A DNA stretch of 64,000 nt from Dendrophyllia cribrosa (taxonomy: Eukaryota; Cnidaria; Anthozoa; Scleractinia; Dendrophylliidae): assembly GCA_024195265.1 (NCBI GenBank), contig JAJLRJ010000001.1, forward strand, positions 59,066,789-59,130,788, read 5' to 3'. Every line of letters begins with the position of its first letter. Positions within the stretch are counted from its first letter, which is position 1. A program made the translations under genes and the position numbers. Below are positions 48,255 to 58,805 of the stretch, piece by piece. Under the pieces are notes generated by a model. The model searched no databases, was not told the DNA's origin, and worked only from the letters and a program-made list of their open reading frames with translations.

Positions 48255-48714
48255 AGATTAACATTGATAGGTGCATAAACCCTGATAAGACCCTGATGAA
48301 GAGAATTTGTTTAACAATCAAAACTATTCTTGATGATCATTTCCTTTATTCTTGAGTGACAGTGTGATAGGGTAGTGATATGTTAAGGAGAAATAAGATA
48401 CTCAGCACTCCTAGAGTACTAGGGTTGAGATCAAATTCAAGAAGCAAATTCAAATATTAAATTCTAGTTATTTATGCTAATAATATTTAGGGACTGATAT
48501 CAAATCCATATTGGCCTTTATCACTGGATCACCCCTCATGCCCAGAGAAGTAAATGTTGGATTTTTGCCAGATGAGAAAGGTTATTCATTGCCTGATCCT
48601 GACACATGTTCTACTTCATTGAAGATACCCACATGCTTTTCCACATATGGCCAATTTGAGGCAGCATTTGATGCAACGGTCCGTATTCAAGGGAAAGGAT
48701 ATGGCCGAGCGTAA
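44090..48714 (+). CDS. HECT-type E3 ubiquitin ligase-like protein (element A, intact)
   Basis: Exons 44090-44265, 45727-46634, 47093-48010, 48491-48714; all GT-AG, phases 2, 1, 1, joining to 742 codons including stop (741 aa). The N terminus (MEELRGILQNAIRKIES) is probably a short coiled coil, followed by a Ser/Asn-rich linker. Residues ~85-205 are a conserved module shared with the second copy (WTHDFFLL, GLGKKRIVF, RGGASRPL, YSIPFLK, YIRP). Residues 229-248 form a C-x2-C...H-x3-C zinc-finger-like motif. Residues ~288-323 resemble a CUE ubiquitin-binding segment (MFP...LEEAADLL). The remainder is a HECT domain, with IGGPLREF in the N-lobe and LPDPDTC in the C-lobe. Cys707, 34 residues from the end, sits where the catalytic cysteine is expected. 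Similar proteins are annotated as 'G2E3-like' in cnidarians and fish. Its placement between transposon termini makes it a passenger or partner gene of the element. Confidence 0.87.
48096..48275. mobile_element. MITE in HECT A intron 3
   Basis: Inverted ends TGCACCTATCAATGTTAA, an inner inverted GGCCGGGCAAAGGCCGGGGATTT-like pair, and a ~27-base poly-C run in the right arm. Confidence 0.8.
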
Positions 48715-49384
48715 AAGATGTACCTGTATCGAGAATACATGTAGCTGTGTAGCATATTGCCATATTGTCATGCAAAAAATTGCAAGTTCCTTGTAGTTGC
48801 GTTAGGGTTTTTGTTTTTTGGGTGACCCCACCACATGGGTAGTTTACTTAATTGGGCCTCAGCAGCAAAGTCATAACAAACTGTCTTCGATTCCCATTAT
48901 ATTAAGTGCATGATAGTCTATAGTGTCATTGGGACTGTCATCAACTGTTTATATCTATTAAAACAAAACTATTACCAACCAGCTTTGATTTTGCCCAAAG
49001 GGCATGTTCTATTTTTACACATCTGAGTGTAAGTATCATTGATTTGAATATAAAGTTATTGGAAATTGGTTACATCAGTGTACCTTTGCTACTCAGTGGT
49101 GGGTTCTAAACCCTTTGTTAAACACCTGTGAAGGTCATAAGGTCACATGACAATACCAATGCTACAACACCACCAACTCATGTTAGTTTTGTAAAGCTTA
49201 ACAAAAATCGCTACCAACTTTGTTCTTGTTGTTGTTAAATTAAGAAGTGACTGTGACGTTACATGTACTCACTTTAAGTTTGAATAAAACTTAGTCTGGA
49301 GTGCTATGTCCAAAAAAAAAAGAACCATACTTTAGCCACATGTAGTTACAGTATTTTTCATACTACTTAGAAAATGTTGTAATG

Positions 49385-49571
49385 TGTAGTTCCAGAAAAA
49401 ATCCATACCCACCCCATGGAAGGTCATTGGAAATTCCTAGGGGGAGGGGGTCTTAAAAGCCAACATTTTAGAAGCAAAGTATGAAGCTTAACTGGAATTT
49501 CCTGGGGGAACGGGAGTGCTAAACAAAACACCTTCCGTGGGGGGAGTATGAATATTTTCTGGAACTGCACA
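49385..49571. mobile_element. Small inverted-repeat element between the convergent genes
   Basis: TGTAGTTCCAGAAAAAATCC at the left is matched by inverted TTTTCTGGAACTGCAC at the right. GGAAGGT/ACCTTCC and poly-G segments lie inside. It lies in the spacer between the HECT and transposase 3' ends. Confidence 0.75.
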
Positions 49572-49768
49572 ATGTTTGATTTTTTGAAACGATTACTGTA
49601 TCTGAAAGAGACAGCAGCAAAAAGCTAAGTTGAAACTATCATCAATTGAACTGCTGCTTATTTGTCAAGCCTTACGTTACCTGGCCATGGCAATAAAAAC
49701 ATGTTGACTTTGTTTACGAGTATATGGAGTCTTTTAGTTCACCACCAATAAGATAAGAAACTGTTTTT

Positions 49769-52700
49769 TCAGTTTTGAGAATAACTGGTCACAAATGTAA
49801 CCACCTGAAGATAAATGTCCAGTCCAAATGACATGCTTTCACCAAGTGGATTAAACTGTTGAACAAGTTGACCATACACATCACTTGTGAGAAAAGGCAG
49901 TTGCACGTCTGGAACATTAACAATGATAGATTCATCCACACATGCATTATCTCCAGCCCATTCAGAGTTTGGAAAGGGCCCATGCCAGTCTATCCCATAC
50001 TGTGCAGCTTCATCCTGTAAAAAAATTCATTTAAATGCATAATAATGATATCAACTAATACGGACTTATACATGCAAAGGAAATAACATTTTGAGACCAG
50101 GGTTAAAGCAAGAGTACTAGCACTTCTCTTGGGCTGCAGAGGTAAGGCTAGGACAAATGGGGCGCCACGAAGCTCTCGGAACGGCTCCCAGGATTGGTTG
50201 AGAAAAAAAAAAAACAGAACAAACAGAAGAATGGATCCTAGCCCTGAAACAATAGAGCTTCGTGATACCCAGGGCCAATGAAATTAGAGGTCCTAAAGAG
50301 CTTCGTGGCTCCTGGGAAAAACTTCATAATTTCTTAGCAACGACTTGCCAAAAGGAAAAGATGCATTTAATAGACCTCTGCAAAAGCTGCTTGTACATAA
50401 CACGTTGATGAAATTCTTACATTAGTCAGGAATTCATCGCTGCGAGGCACTCTTCGAAGACCCCATAACCAAAGCTGGGCAGGTGACATGTTTCGCTCGG
50501 TTGACAAAGGGTGGTTATTCCATCCTTCAGCAAATTCCTTTAGGTGGGCGTTTATTCTTGGTTGAAATACATATCTCAAGGCATACATGTGGACATCACT
50601 ACCGATATCTAACAACCCTTCAACCTCCATGAATGAAAAAAGATTGTAAAATGTGAATGAACAGCCACAATAAACATCTCTCCAAAGTCGTTCGATTCTT
50701 TGGTTATGGCAGCTTCGGCCAGCAATAAAACTGCCTCTATCTGGCCCTCTGTTTGGATGGGTGAGCATGTACCATGCGACATCACCATTTTCAACACCTC
50801 TGTCTCCTCTTACTCTGGATGGTAAACCAAAGGTTCCAACAGCTTCTACAAATAATTGAAGCACTGTTGCGGCTTTGTTGTTGCAACTACATCTTAAGAA
50901 CATAATATGCCTTGAGTATCCATCTATGGCCCCATGAATAACAAAGCCCCACCTGCAATCAAAAGTTATATTTTACTTAAGGCAAAGACCAACGGCCCCA
51001 TGGAAAACTACTTACAATGGTATTAGTGATCAAAATGAAGAAATACATGTATGATCATCATCATCACGACCTTGCTAACTTTGACATGTAATTATGTGAT
51101 AATAATACCACAAATTAAAATAAAGATGTGATCATCGCAGTGATAACTGCAATTTAAGCAATTGCAAATTAACACGCAAAAATATTTCGGGACTTCAACG
51201 GGATTCAAATCCATGACCTCTGCAGTGCTCTACCAGTTGAGCTATGAAGACCCATATATTGGGAGCAGGCCAATTTGTTGAGTTCATCTTAACACGTGGA
51301 AGGAATGAAGAATGAAGATGATGTGCACTTCATTTATAAATTGGCTTGCAGTCAATTAAATTGGCTTGCAGTCAATTTATGGGTCTTCATAGCTCAACTG
51401 GTAGAGCACTGCAGAGACTATGGGTTCGAATCCCATTGAAGTCCCGCAATATTTTTTCAGGTTAATTTGCAATTGCTTTCATTGCAATTACCACTGCAAC
51501 AATCATATCTTCATTTAAATTTGTATTTCTGCAATTCGCATCATCTTCATTAATACTACTAATAGACCCTATTCATAAATGGCGGCCGGTTTATTATTCT
51601 TTTATATTCATGCTAATCAGCCCAACTAGCCTCGTTAGCATGTGCAAAATTCAAAAGAATTTTTGCTCTAAAATGAGGCTAGTTGGGCTGATTAGCATGA
51701 ATATAAAAGAATAAATAAATCAGCCGCCATTTATGAATAGGGTCTATAGTAATAACAATACCGAGTAATACTGATAGTATTTTAATATTATTACTCTTAG
51801 CAATTAAATAATATTGTAATCAAGATATGGTTGTCTTAAAATCAAAACAATACAATAATCATGCTGATAATGACCAACAGTATTTGCATTGCATACTGAC
51901 CTGATTAATTTATGGTTACCATCGATATGCCAAAGTGAAAGCGGAGCTCTCACATGGTAGAATCTTCTATGGACTGCTGTAAGTTGTAGAGCACGCATGA
52001 GAATACCCTCAGGGCAGACTCGCTTCATGCTATCCTGAATACGACTCCACTGAACAAGTAGACCTCTTGCAGTCAAGTGGCCTCTCATCCTCCGATATCC
52101 ACAGTTTGGCATGACTTTCAGAATGTCAGCACTAAAGAGTATGTAAATGTAGCTAGTAAATGACATTTTACATTCTGCACGTCCTCATTTGGTGTTAACT
52201 TAAAACATAACTTGGGTATAATTATGCATTCATTATTATAAAGTTCATGAAGGTGATTTTAATGTGGCATTTGAGTGATAAAACATACTTAGGAGAAAAT
52301 AAAAACTATTGTACAATACAAGCAGGTTGGAAGTTACAGTACTATTGACTACTCTGAGACTGAGACACTGTGTACATGTTTCTGGGGTGGGGGTGGGAGG
52401 GGGTTACTTGGATAGGGAAGTGTCACTGAGGCTGTAAAACTCTCAACCTTTTAAGACAAAAAACATTAACTTTGCTACCCTGTTTAAGGCAGAACTAGTT
52501 TTTATGTCTTGCATACCTTATTACGTACTTTTACAACCAACACAGATAACCGGTTCAAGATGCAAAATAGTGAAATTGTACACCCTGTTTAAAACTCAGA
52601 ATCCCATATAAAATGTACATTTCTTGCTAATACTAAAAAATAATATAACAATTAAAATAACAATCACCTCTCACATTTTCGGCTTTTCACGTCCTTACAG

Positions 52701-53298
52701 AGGGATTTGAGGAAATTGAGGGATATTAATCTTCATGTACATCCTCGTTGTTACGCTCTTCTCTCCAAGGACTATGTCTACATGTACACTTTTGAAAATT
52801 TGCCGATTACACTTACATGACATTATCAAGCTCCATGTCGGACAGGTCACTGTATTTTTTTCTCTCGATTCCCCATTCAGCAATACGACGAAATATGGTC
52901 TTCACAGACACGGAAAATAACTCTGCGATTTTAACAGCCGTGAAACCGTATTCCAGATACAATTCTACTTGTTCCCTGGAAATAGCTATTGCTGGTCTTC
53001 CTCTGCACCCTGAATAAAATACTGGTCGCACTTTATCACCATCTGTTAAATCTGATGTTGATTGAAAAAGTGCCTGGCGAACACTGAGCAGAAGTGAAAT
53101 CAGATCCTCTGGAATATAGAACAGAGTACAAGCTCTTGATAACAGGTTTAAAACCCGGTCGATATGTGTGCATAAATAATCAATCCCGTCTTCGTCTGCT
53201 AACATCTCTTCACTTAAACGGGTAATTATGTGTTGTATACCATCTCGCAGGGAAGCTTTGAGATCACCCAAACTTCTATCCCTATCGGTAGCCGCCAT
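49769..53298 (-). CDS. DDE integrase-type transposase (element A, intact)
   Basis: Exons on minus: 53298-52817, 52131-51901, 50952-50421, 50014-49769; GT-AG throughout, phases join to 497 codons including stop (496 aa). Residues 1-95 are a helical N-terminal region. Residues ~100-148 are a helix-turn-helix preceded by GRP ([30 protein letters not shown]), the likely DNA-binding part. The catalytic core follows with D231 ([10 protein letters not shown]), D288 ([10 protein letters not shown]) and E325 (HNQRIERLW), 36 residues between the last D and E, as in rve-type integrases. NNHPLSTE and QLWLWGL are typical of this family. The C-terminal exon encodes GIDW and [13 protein letters not shown]. 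It would cut and join the element's ends. Its start lies just inside the right terminal repeat, so that repeat may supply its promoter. The HECT gene converges from the other end. Confidence 0.9.
51130..51490. mobile_element. Two tRNA-derived SINE copies head to head
   Basis: Minus-strand unit 51252-51189 and plus-strand unit 51381-51447 share GTCTTCATAGCTCAACTGGT, ACTGCAGAG and GGGTTCGAATCCCATTGAAG-type boxes. Flanks with TTAATTTGCAATTG extend the inverted symmetry. The plus copy lacks part of the anticodon arm. It lies in a transposase A intron. Confidence 0.75.
51565..51744. mobile_element. TA-flanked palindromic MITE, copy 2
   Basis: Inverted ends GACCCTATTCATAAATGGCG are flanked by TA at 51563-51564 and 51745-51746. 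The arms match 27532-27710, with the loop (CTCGTTAGCATGTGCAAA) in the opposite orientation. It lies in a transposase A intron. Confidence 0.82.
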
Positions 53299-53355
53299 CT
53301 TGGAACAAGTTAGTACCAGACCTTTCCAGGGTTTGAGATTAAGGGGTCTGGATAT

Positions 53356-53887
53356 GAGAATCAACCGACGACGACGAGTCGATCTCAGGACTCGACGAGT
53401 CGATCTCAGGAGTCGACGAGTCGATCTCGGGAGTCGACGAGTCGATCTCAGGACTCGACGAGTCGATCTCGGGACTCGACGAGTCGATCTCGGGAGTCGA
53501 CGATTCGATCTCGGGAGTCGACGAGTCGATCTCAGGACTCGACGAGTCGATCTCGGGACTCGACGAGTCGATCTCGGGAGTCGACGATTCGATCTCGGGA
53601 GTCGACGAGTCGATCTCAGGACTCGACGAGTCGATCTCGGGACTCGACGAGTCGATCTCGGGAGTCGACGATTCGATCTCGGGAGTCGACGATTCGATCT
53701 CAGGACTCGACGAGTCGATCTCGGGACTCGACGAGTCGATCTCGGGAGTCGACGAGTCGATCTCAGGACTCGACGAGTCGACCTCGAGAGTGAAACACGA
53801 CGAGTCGATCTCGGGAGTCGACGATTCGATCCCGCAGGTCGGCTCGACGAGTCGAAAGACCAATTAAGTCTCGGATCTGACTTCATA
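53356..53887. repeat. Right terminal inverted repeat with 21-bp satellite
   Basis: Reverse-complement counterpart of 43447-44032 with about 22 units. It ends inward at GATCGACTCGTCGTCGTCGG, as the left arm does. One unit is interrupted (GTGAAACACG at 53790). Only one outer CCTGCG-type unit is present, against about six on the left. Confidence 0.92.
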
Positions 53888-54141
53888 CATTATCTCTAAA
53901 TCTTACGCTTGTTGGAAAATAGCCGCATCGTCAGGAACAGCTGCAGTTTTGTTAATAGTTACTCAGGAAAACTGTTCAACTTTCACGTCTCGGAGACCTT
54001 CGATATAGCATTGTTTTGGTTTCTCGAAGAACCTACCGTGATTCCGTGATCCACCATCTTTTCTTAGAAAAACGTAAACCAATCAGAATAGATGTAAGAA
54101 TCAGGATCAATAAACCAATCAGCGGTCGTTTTAGATCGCTA
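53888..54141. other. Spacer between the two HECT elements
   Basis: About 250 bp without an ORF of interest. It starts with the presumed target duplication CATTAT and contains AAACCAATCAG repeated at 54076 and 54112. Confidence 0.5.
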
Positions 54142-54430
54142 TGTCCCAGGGGTTTCTCCTCTCAAACCGCCATTTTGAAAACCGAGAAGCCCCTGGGAAC
54201 GAGGTTGTCGCTTCGTCGTCCCGTTTCGTCGTTTCGTCACTTCGTTTCCTCACTTCGTTTCGTCGCGTCGTCGTCTCGTTTCGTCGTTTCGTCGTCCCGT
54301 TGTTTCGCTTCGTCGTCCCGTTGCCCCGTTTCGTCGTTTCGTCACTGCGTTGTTTCCTTTCGTCGCTCCGTTATTTCGTTTCGGCACGATTCGGCACTGC
54401 GTTTGGATTCGTCGTTTCGTCGTTCTTGTT
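54142..54430. repeat. Palindromic core plus TTTCGTCG satellite before HECT B
   Basis: A small palindrome (TCCCAGGGGTTTCTCC ... GAGAAGCCCCTGGGAACGAG) is followed by ~220 bp of degenerate 21-bp-register units rich in CGTTTCGTCG. It may be part of the left end of the second HECT element, analogous to the satellite-bearing terminal repeat of element A. Confidence 0.6.
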
Positions 54431-55180
54431 ACACGCTAAACCTGGGAACGAATACTTACATTCTCTAGAGGGGAGGCAATTTCAATTCGATTACCTAGGG
54501 TCAAGTCACATGCGTTGTGTGCTCCGACGTTTGCTCCAAATTATTCGAACTCTTTCGAGCTCAATATATCTAAGCTTACTGAATAATTTCTACGATGGAA
54601 GAGCTAAAAAGCGTCTTAAAAGACGCTTTAGAGCGCATCGATAGAATCGAAACGGAAAGCACACAACACAACAGCTCGCGTGTGGTTCCTTCGACGGCTC
54701 CTTCATCATCGTCATATGTTCCACCATCATCGTCATATGTTGGATTACGAGCACAAGCCAATTTCAGGTAGGCTTAAATTAAACTTAAATCTCAAGCGTT
54801 TGTTCATAGTAACTTATTTCTGTTGTTAAGCTTAAATACAGCTCTAGTTTATAAATTTATCTTCACTTTGAGATTGTTTTTTTTTTCTTAAAAATGGCTG
54901 CGAACTCTCATGGATTGGCGGGAAAATAGCTTACCTAACTCAGCCAGAATAATATTTTATTTTGCTTTGTTTTATGTTCTGTAACCAAATCTGTTTGTTA
55001 TGTTCATTTGTCCTGAAAAAGTCAGAGTAAACTACATCATCATTAATATCGCTGCCTCAAAAAAATAGTCCTGAAATATTTGTATTCTGAGAACTTTATT
55101 ATTGTTGCTGCAGCTGCCGCAAGTGAGCGGGTCTGAATGAATATAAATTAAGCTTAACTTATGTAACTTTATATAAGTTA

Positions 55181-55181
55181 A

Positions 55182-55241
<60 letters not shown>
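55181..55241. repeat. AT dinucleotide microsatellite
   Basis: A slightly interrupted TA run in HECT B intron 1. Confidence 0.95.
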
Positions 55242-55245
<4 letters not shown>

Positions 55246-57102
55246 GACAGGGAGAATCTTTTGTTTGGGGCTCAATTAGCTTATGGTTTTCCCGCTCAAT
55301 CCTGTTTTCGTATGTCAGTACCATAAATTCTTATACAACAGTTATTGAACCTTCTCAAAGAGCAAAGATGAGACTGACACATCTCCAGTCCTTTAATTTA
55401 TATATCACACTGCTGTTTTTAATCAATTGCTAAGCTTTCTCTTGAGAAAATATGAAACATATTTTTGTTTTTGTGATAGGGCTGCATTCCCACACTATTA
55501 TGGAGTGAGGCAATCAGGAGCACAACTGTCAAATTCAAGACCTCGAAAAAAAGCACGCACTGTACAAACAGTGATTCCCATTGTTGTCAAAGATACATGG
55601 ACTCATGATTTCCTGCTTCTTCAGTCACCTTCATCTGGTAAGACTCCATCTGTCAGTGAGCTGACTTCCCTTTCATTGGCTGGTCTTGGCCGAAAAAAGA
55701 TTGTGTTTAACAATAAACATGGTGACTTTGGCCATTTGAGGAGCACGTTGGAAAAAAATTTCCAAAATTGGAATCTCAAAAGGGAGCATTTGAATTGTTC
55801 CGCGCTGACAGAGGAGGATCCTCTCGACCTCTAATCCCTATTCCTGTTCAGAGGAATGGTTATTCCATTCCCTTTCTCAAGGATGTGATCTCCTCCCATG
55901 CAGCGATCTATATAAGGCCAATGCAAAGTGATCTTGACATGGAACCAAGTCAGCATCCAACCCAAGCTTCGCAGATTAACATCCAATGTGTAAACTGCCG
56001 AGCCGAGGTTCCCATTCAGGCCATGAAGGAGCATACTGAGGTGTGTCAAGGAGGAAGTAGCAAGACTCAAGATGAAAGTGAGGATGATGATGTTCAGCTG
56101 ACATCTGCTTCTTTGGGGGTCCATGAGCAAGTATTACATGACGCTGTTCCTAGAAATGATACAGTGGCAAGTGAATCGGGATGGATAGAGAGATTGTGTG
56201 GCCTGTTTCCAGATACACCTGTAGAGAAGGTGCAGAACATTGTTTATCAATCAGTATCCCTTGAAGAAGCTACAGACCAGTTATTGTGTGAAGCTCAAGA
56301 AGGTAAACAAGAGGAGAAAAATCATTTTTTCCATGGAACTGTGGACAGTCTGATTCAGCAATTGTCTTCTAAAGTCACCTCAAAGCAAGTTGTTATCACT
56401 ATTAAACGAGAAGACATCTGGCGAGAAGCCCTTTGCTTTTACAAAAAGTTTTTAACAAACCCCGAGAAACTGTGGGACAGCCCAACAGTGTATTTCGAGG
56501 GCGAAGATGGCTTGGACGGTGGAGCTATGAAGGCAGAGTTCTTTGAGCTGCTGCTTGAACAAATAAAAAAAAGGCTCTTTGAGGGTGATGAGTACCTAAT
56601 TCCCATCGGAGATAGCAGCAAGGGTTTACTGCTGAAGCTTGCTGGAGTGATTATTTCACATTCTCTTATTCACTGGGGACCAAGCTTTGCTGCACTTTCA
56701 CCTGCCATATATTACCATATTGCTGGAGCTGATGCAGATACAGTTCTTTCCCAACTCAGAAAGCAAGACATACCATTGAATGCAGGTAGTTTGTTATGGA
56801 TAACTTTCATCAACTTTTATATTTTCAAAGATATCCTTGCAGACAAGCATATTTACCTTGGTACACTTACAGGGTAATTAACTGCATATTGGCAGGGTGG
56901 GGAGATCAGAAGTGATATTGTAGTGGTATTACTGTGGGGGATATATCAAAATTGTCCACAAGATTGCAGCTGAGATAAACAACAGATAGTTTGGTAAGAA
57001 TTGTAGCCGGCTGTTATTTGAAGGTGTTTGGTGCCTTCAGTTCCAGCACACTAAGCACATCTGGGGAAGTGAGGGCCAATAGAAGTTTGAAATAAAGATG
57101 TT

Positions 57103-57103
<1 letters not shown>

Positions 57104-57162
<59 letters not shown>
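57104..57162. repeat. 59-base poly-C tract
   Basis: An uninterrupted C run in HECT B intron 2, the longest homopolymer in the window. Confidence 0.97.
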
Positions 57163-57165
<3 letters not shown>

Positions 57166-58805
57166 AATTACAAAAAAGTAACAATATCACATCCTCAGTT
57201 TTTGGTATGCAGTATACACTATTGGTTTTTCTTATGCAGGAGTCTAGTGGAAATTTACTGTGACTTGGTATAAAGTTAAGGGTGCTGAACAACCCCAGTA
57301 TTTCACAGACAGTTTACTGACTACTTTTCACTGCATTTGGTTTTCTTACAGGCACTGGAGTCCTCCACAGTCTGATAGAAAAACTTCAGAAGGCTGAAAC
57401 AGTGAAAGAAACGTTAGAGGAGGATCCTTCTAGTGAAGCTTACTGGGCTATCATAAATGCTGCACATTGGCCACCAACAAAGGAGATTACAGACAAAGAG
57501 GTGCCATTCCTGTTACAGCACCTTATCGAGAATGAAGTAATCCTATCACGGAAGTATGCAATTGACCAGTTTGCAGAGGGTCTGAGTGTGTCAGGACTAT
57601 TACAGCTGATAAAGGACAACAAGGAAGTTTGCTATAACCTTTTCTGTTATAACATTAATAACCACCTCACACCTGATATATTTTCAAGTTTTTTCTCAAG
57701 TCTGAATGAGCCAACTGATTTCACCCACAAGCAGTGCTTTCACTGGTTTCTTAGTTATGTCCAGAATTCTGACCAGAGCAAACTTCAAAGTCTTCTTCAG
57801 TTTGCCACAGGGTACAAATCTATACCTCCTCGTGGTTTACCACACAAGATCTGTGTGAGGTACCTGCCAGAAGATGATGAGAAGGCATCTATGCCAACAT
57901 CATCAGCCTGTTTGGCTATTCTCAGTCTTCCCACAATACATTGTGTGGAGGCTAAGTTTATTGAGAGCTTTGATTGTGCCCTAAAATATGAAAGCCAGGG
58001 TTTTCCCAATGTATGACTAAACTGTATTTAAACTGCAAACCTCTATTTTTTTGCTAACAGTTTCAGGGATTGTTGTGAAACTTAAAAACTGCCAGGATTG
58101 TTTACTTGCTGTTATACTCAGGATTTTTGATGGTTGAAGTTAATATTTAATGTTGTGGAGACTTGCAACAGTGCATTTCTATTTGTGTTCATCTTGAGTG
58201 TTGGTTGTGGAAATTGAACTAAATCGATCGTTCTAACTCTTTGAAAACACTTGAATTTTGAACAGTACAGTGTTACAGGATTCTTTCAGTCAAGTTGGTG
58301 ACTTTATTCATTGTTGCCACATTTGAAGTAAAAGTTGTGAATTACATTGGATTACAAATGGAAATAAACTGTGATATAAAACAGCCTTTTGTACAGTGTA
58401 TATACCTTAGCTGTTTGTTGTGACACATGCATTTTATTCCTTCTCCCCCCCCCTCCCCCAACACACACATATCCCGACACAAGAAAAAAACAGGACATAA
58501 GTTTATCATAATAATCATATAAAGAGACATTTGATTTTTTGCCCTGACTTTCTTTCATCATCAAACAAAAAGTAAAAAAGTTTTCCGTTGTGTTGGGGAG
58601 AATTTGGTCAATGAACATTAAAATTCACAAACTCCTGCATACGTGTGCTGCATCTGGTTGCAAGCTAAGAACATGAATGCATATGACTATGGATCAGCAC
58701 TTGAATTTTTGCAATAGTTATGACATTAGAAAATAAAGTTGTCAGTTCTGCATTAACATATTCCTTTAAAATAATTATATCCAGATAAATATTATTCAGC
58801 TACCT

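Larger units (their letters stand above)
43447..53887. mobile_element. Complete 10.4-kb DNA transposon carrying a HECT ligase and a DDE transposase
   Basis: Terminal inverted repeats begin TATGAAGTYAGATCCGAGAC on both sides (43447 inward, 53887 inward). About 70 outer bases differ at only three positions before the satellite part. The flanks are AATTAT (43441-43446) and CATTAT (53888-53893), a 6-bp target duplication with one mismatch. Inside are a HECT gene (+, 44090-48714) and an integrase-type transposase (-, 53298-49769), both intact and convergent. The transposase type and TAY termini recall the IS3EU superfamily of eukaryotic transposons, from memory and to be verified. Introns and the spacer hold MITEs and SINEs that inserted later. 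Confidence 0.85.
54595..58016 (+). pseudogene. HECT-type E3 ligase-like gene (element B, one-base frameshift)
   Basis: Exons 54595-54767, 55480-56785, 57352-58016 with GT-AG introns in phases matching element A at the first junction. It encodes a Ser-rich N terminus beginning MEELKSVLKDALERI, and the conserved module (WTHDFLLL, GLGRKKIVF, RGGSSRPL, YSIPFLKD, YIRP). It then has the zinc-finger-like motif (CVNC...HTEVC), a CUE-like segment (LFPDTPVEKVQ...LEEATDQLL) and a HECT domain with a Cys in the C-lobe (SSACLAI). Near 55762 the frame is lost: one base is missing relative to the paralogue, downstream sequence is open in the next frame, and overall length is consistent with exactly one lost base. 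The intron that separates the CUE-like and HECT parts in A is absent, while another splits the HECT domain. An assembly error at an A/T-rich run is the alternative. Confidence 0.8.

Noticed and set aside
43447..53887. Integrated virus or Maverick/Polinton
   Set aside because: No DNA polymerase B, ATPase, protease or capsid genes; the gene content and 6-bp duplication fit a DDE cut-and-paste transposon.
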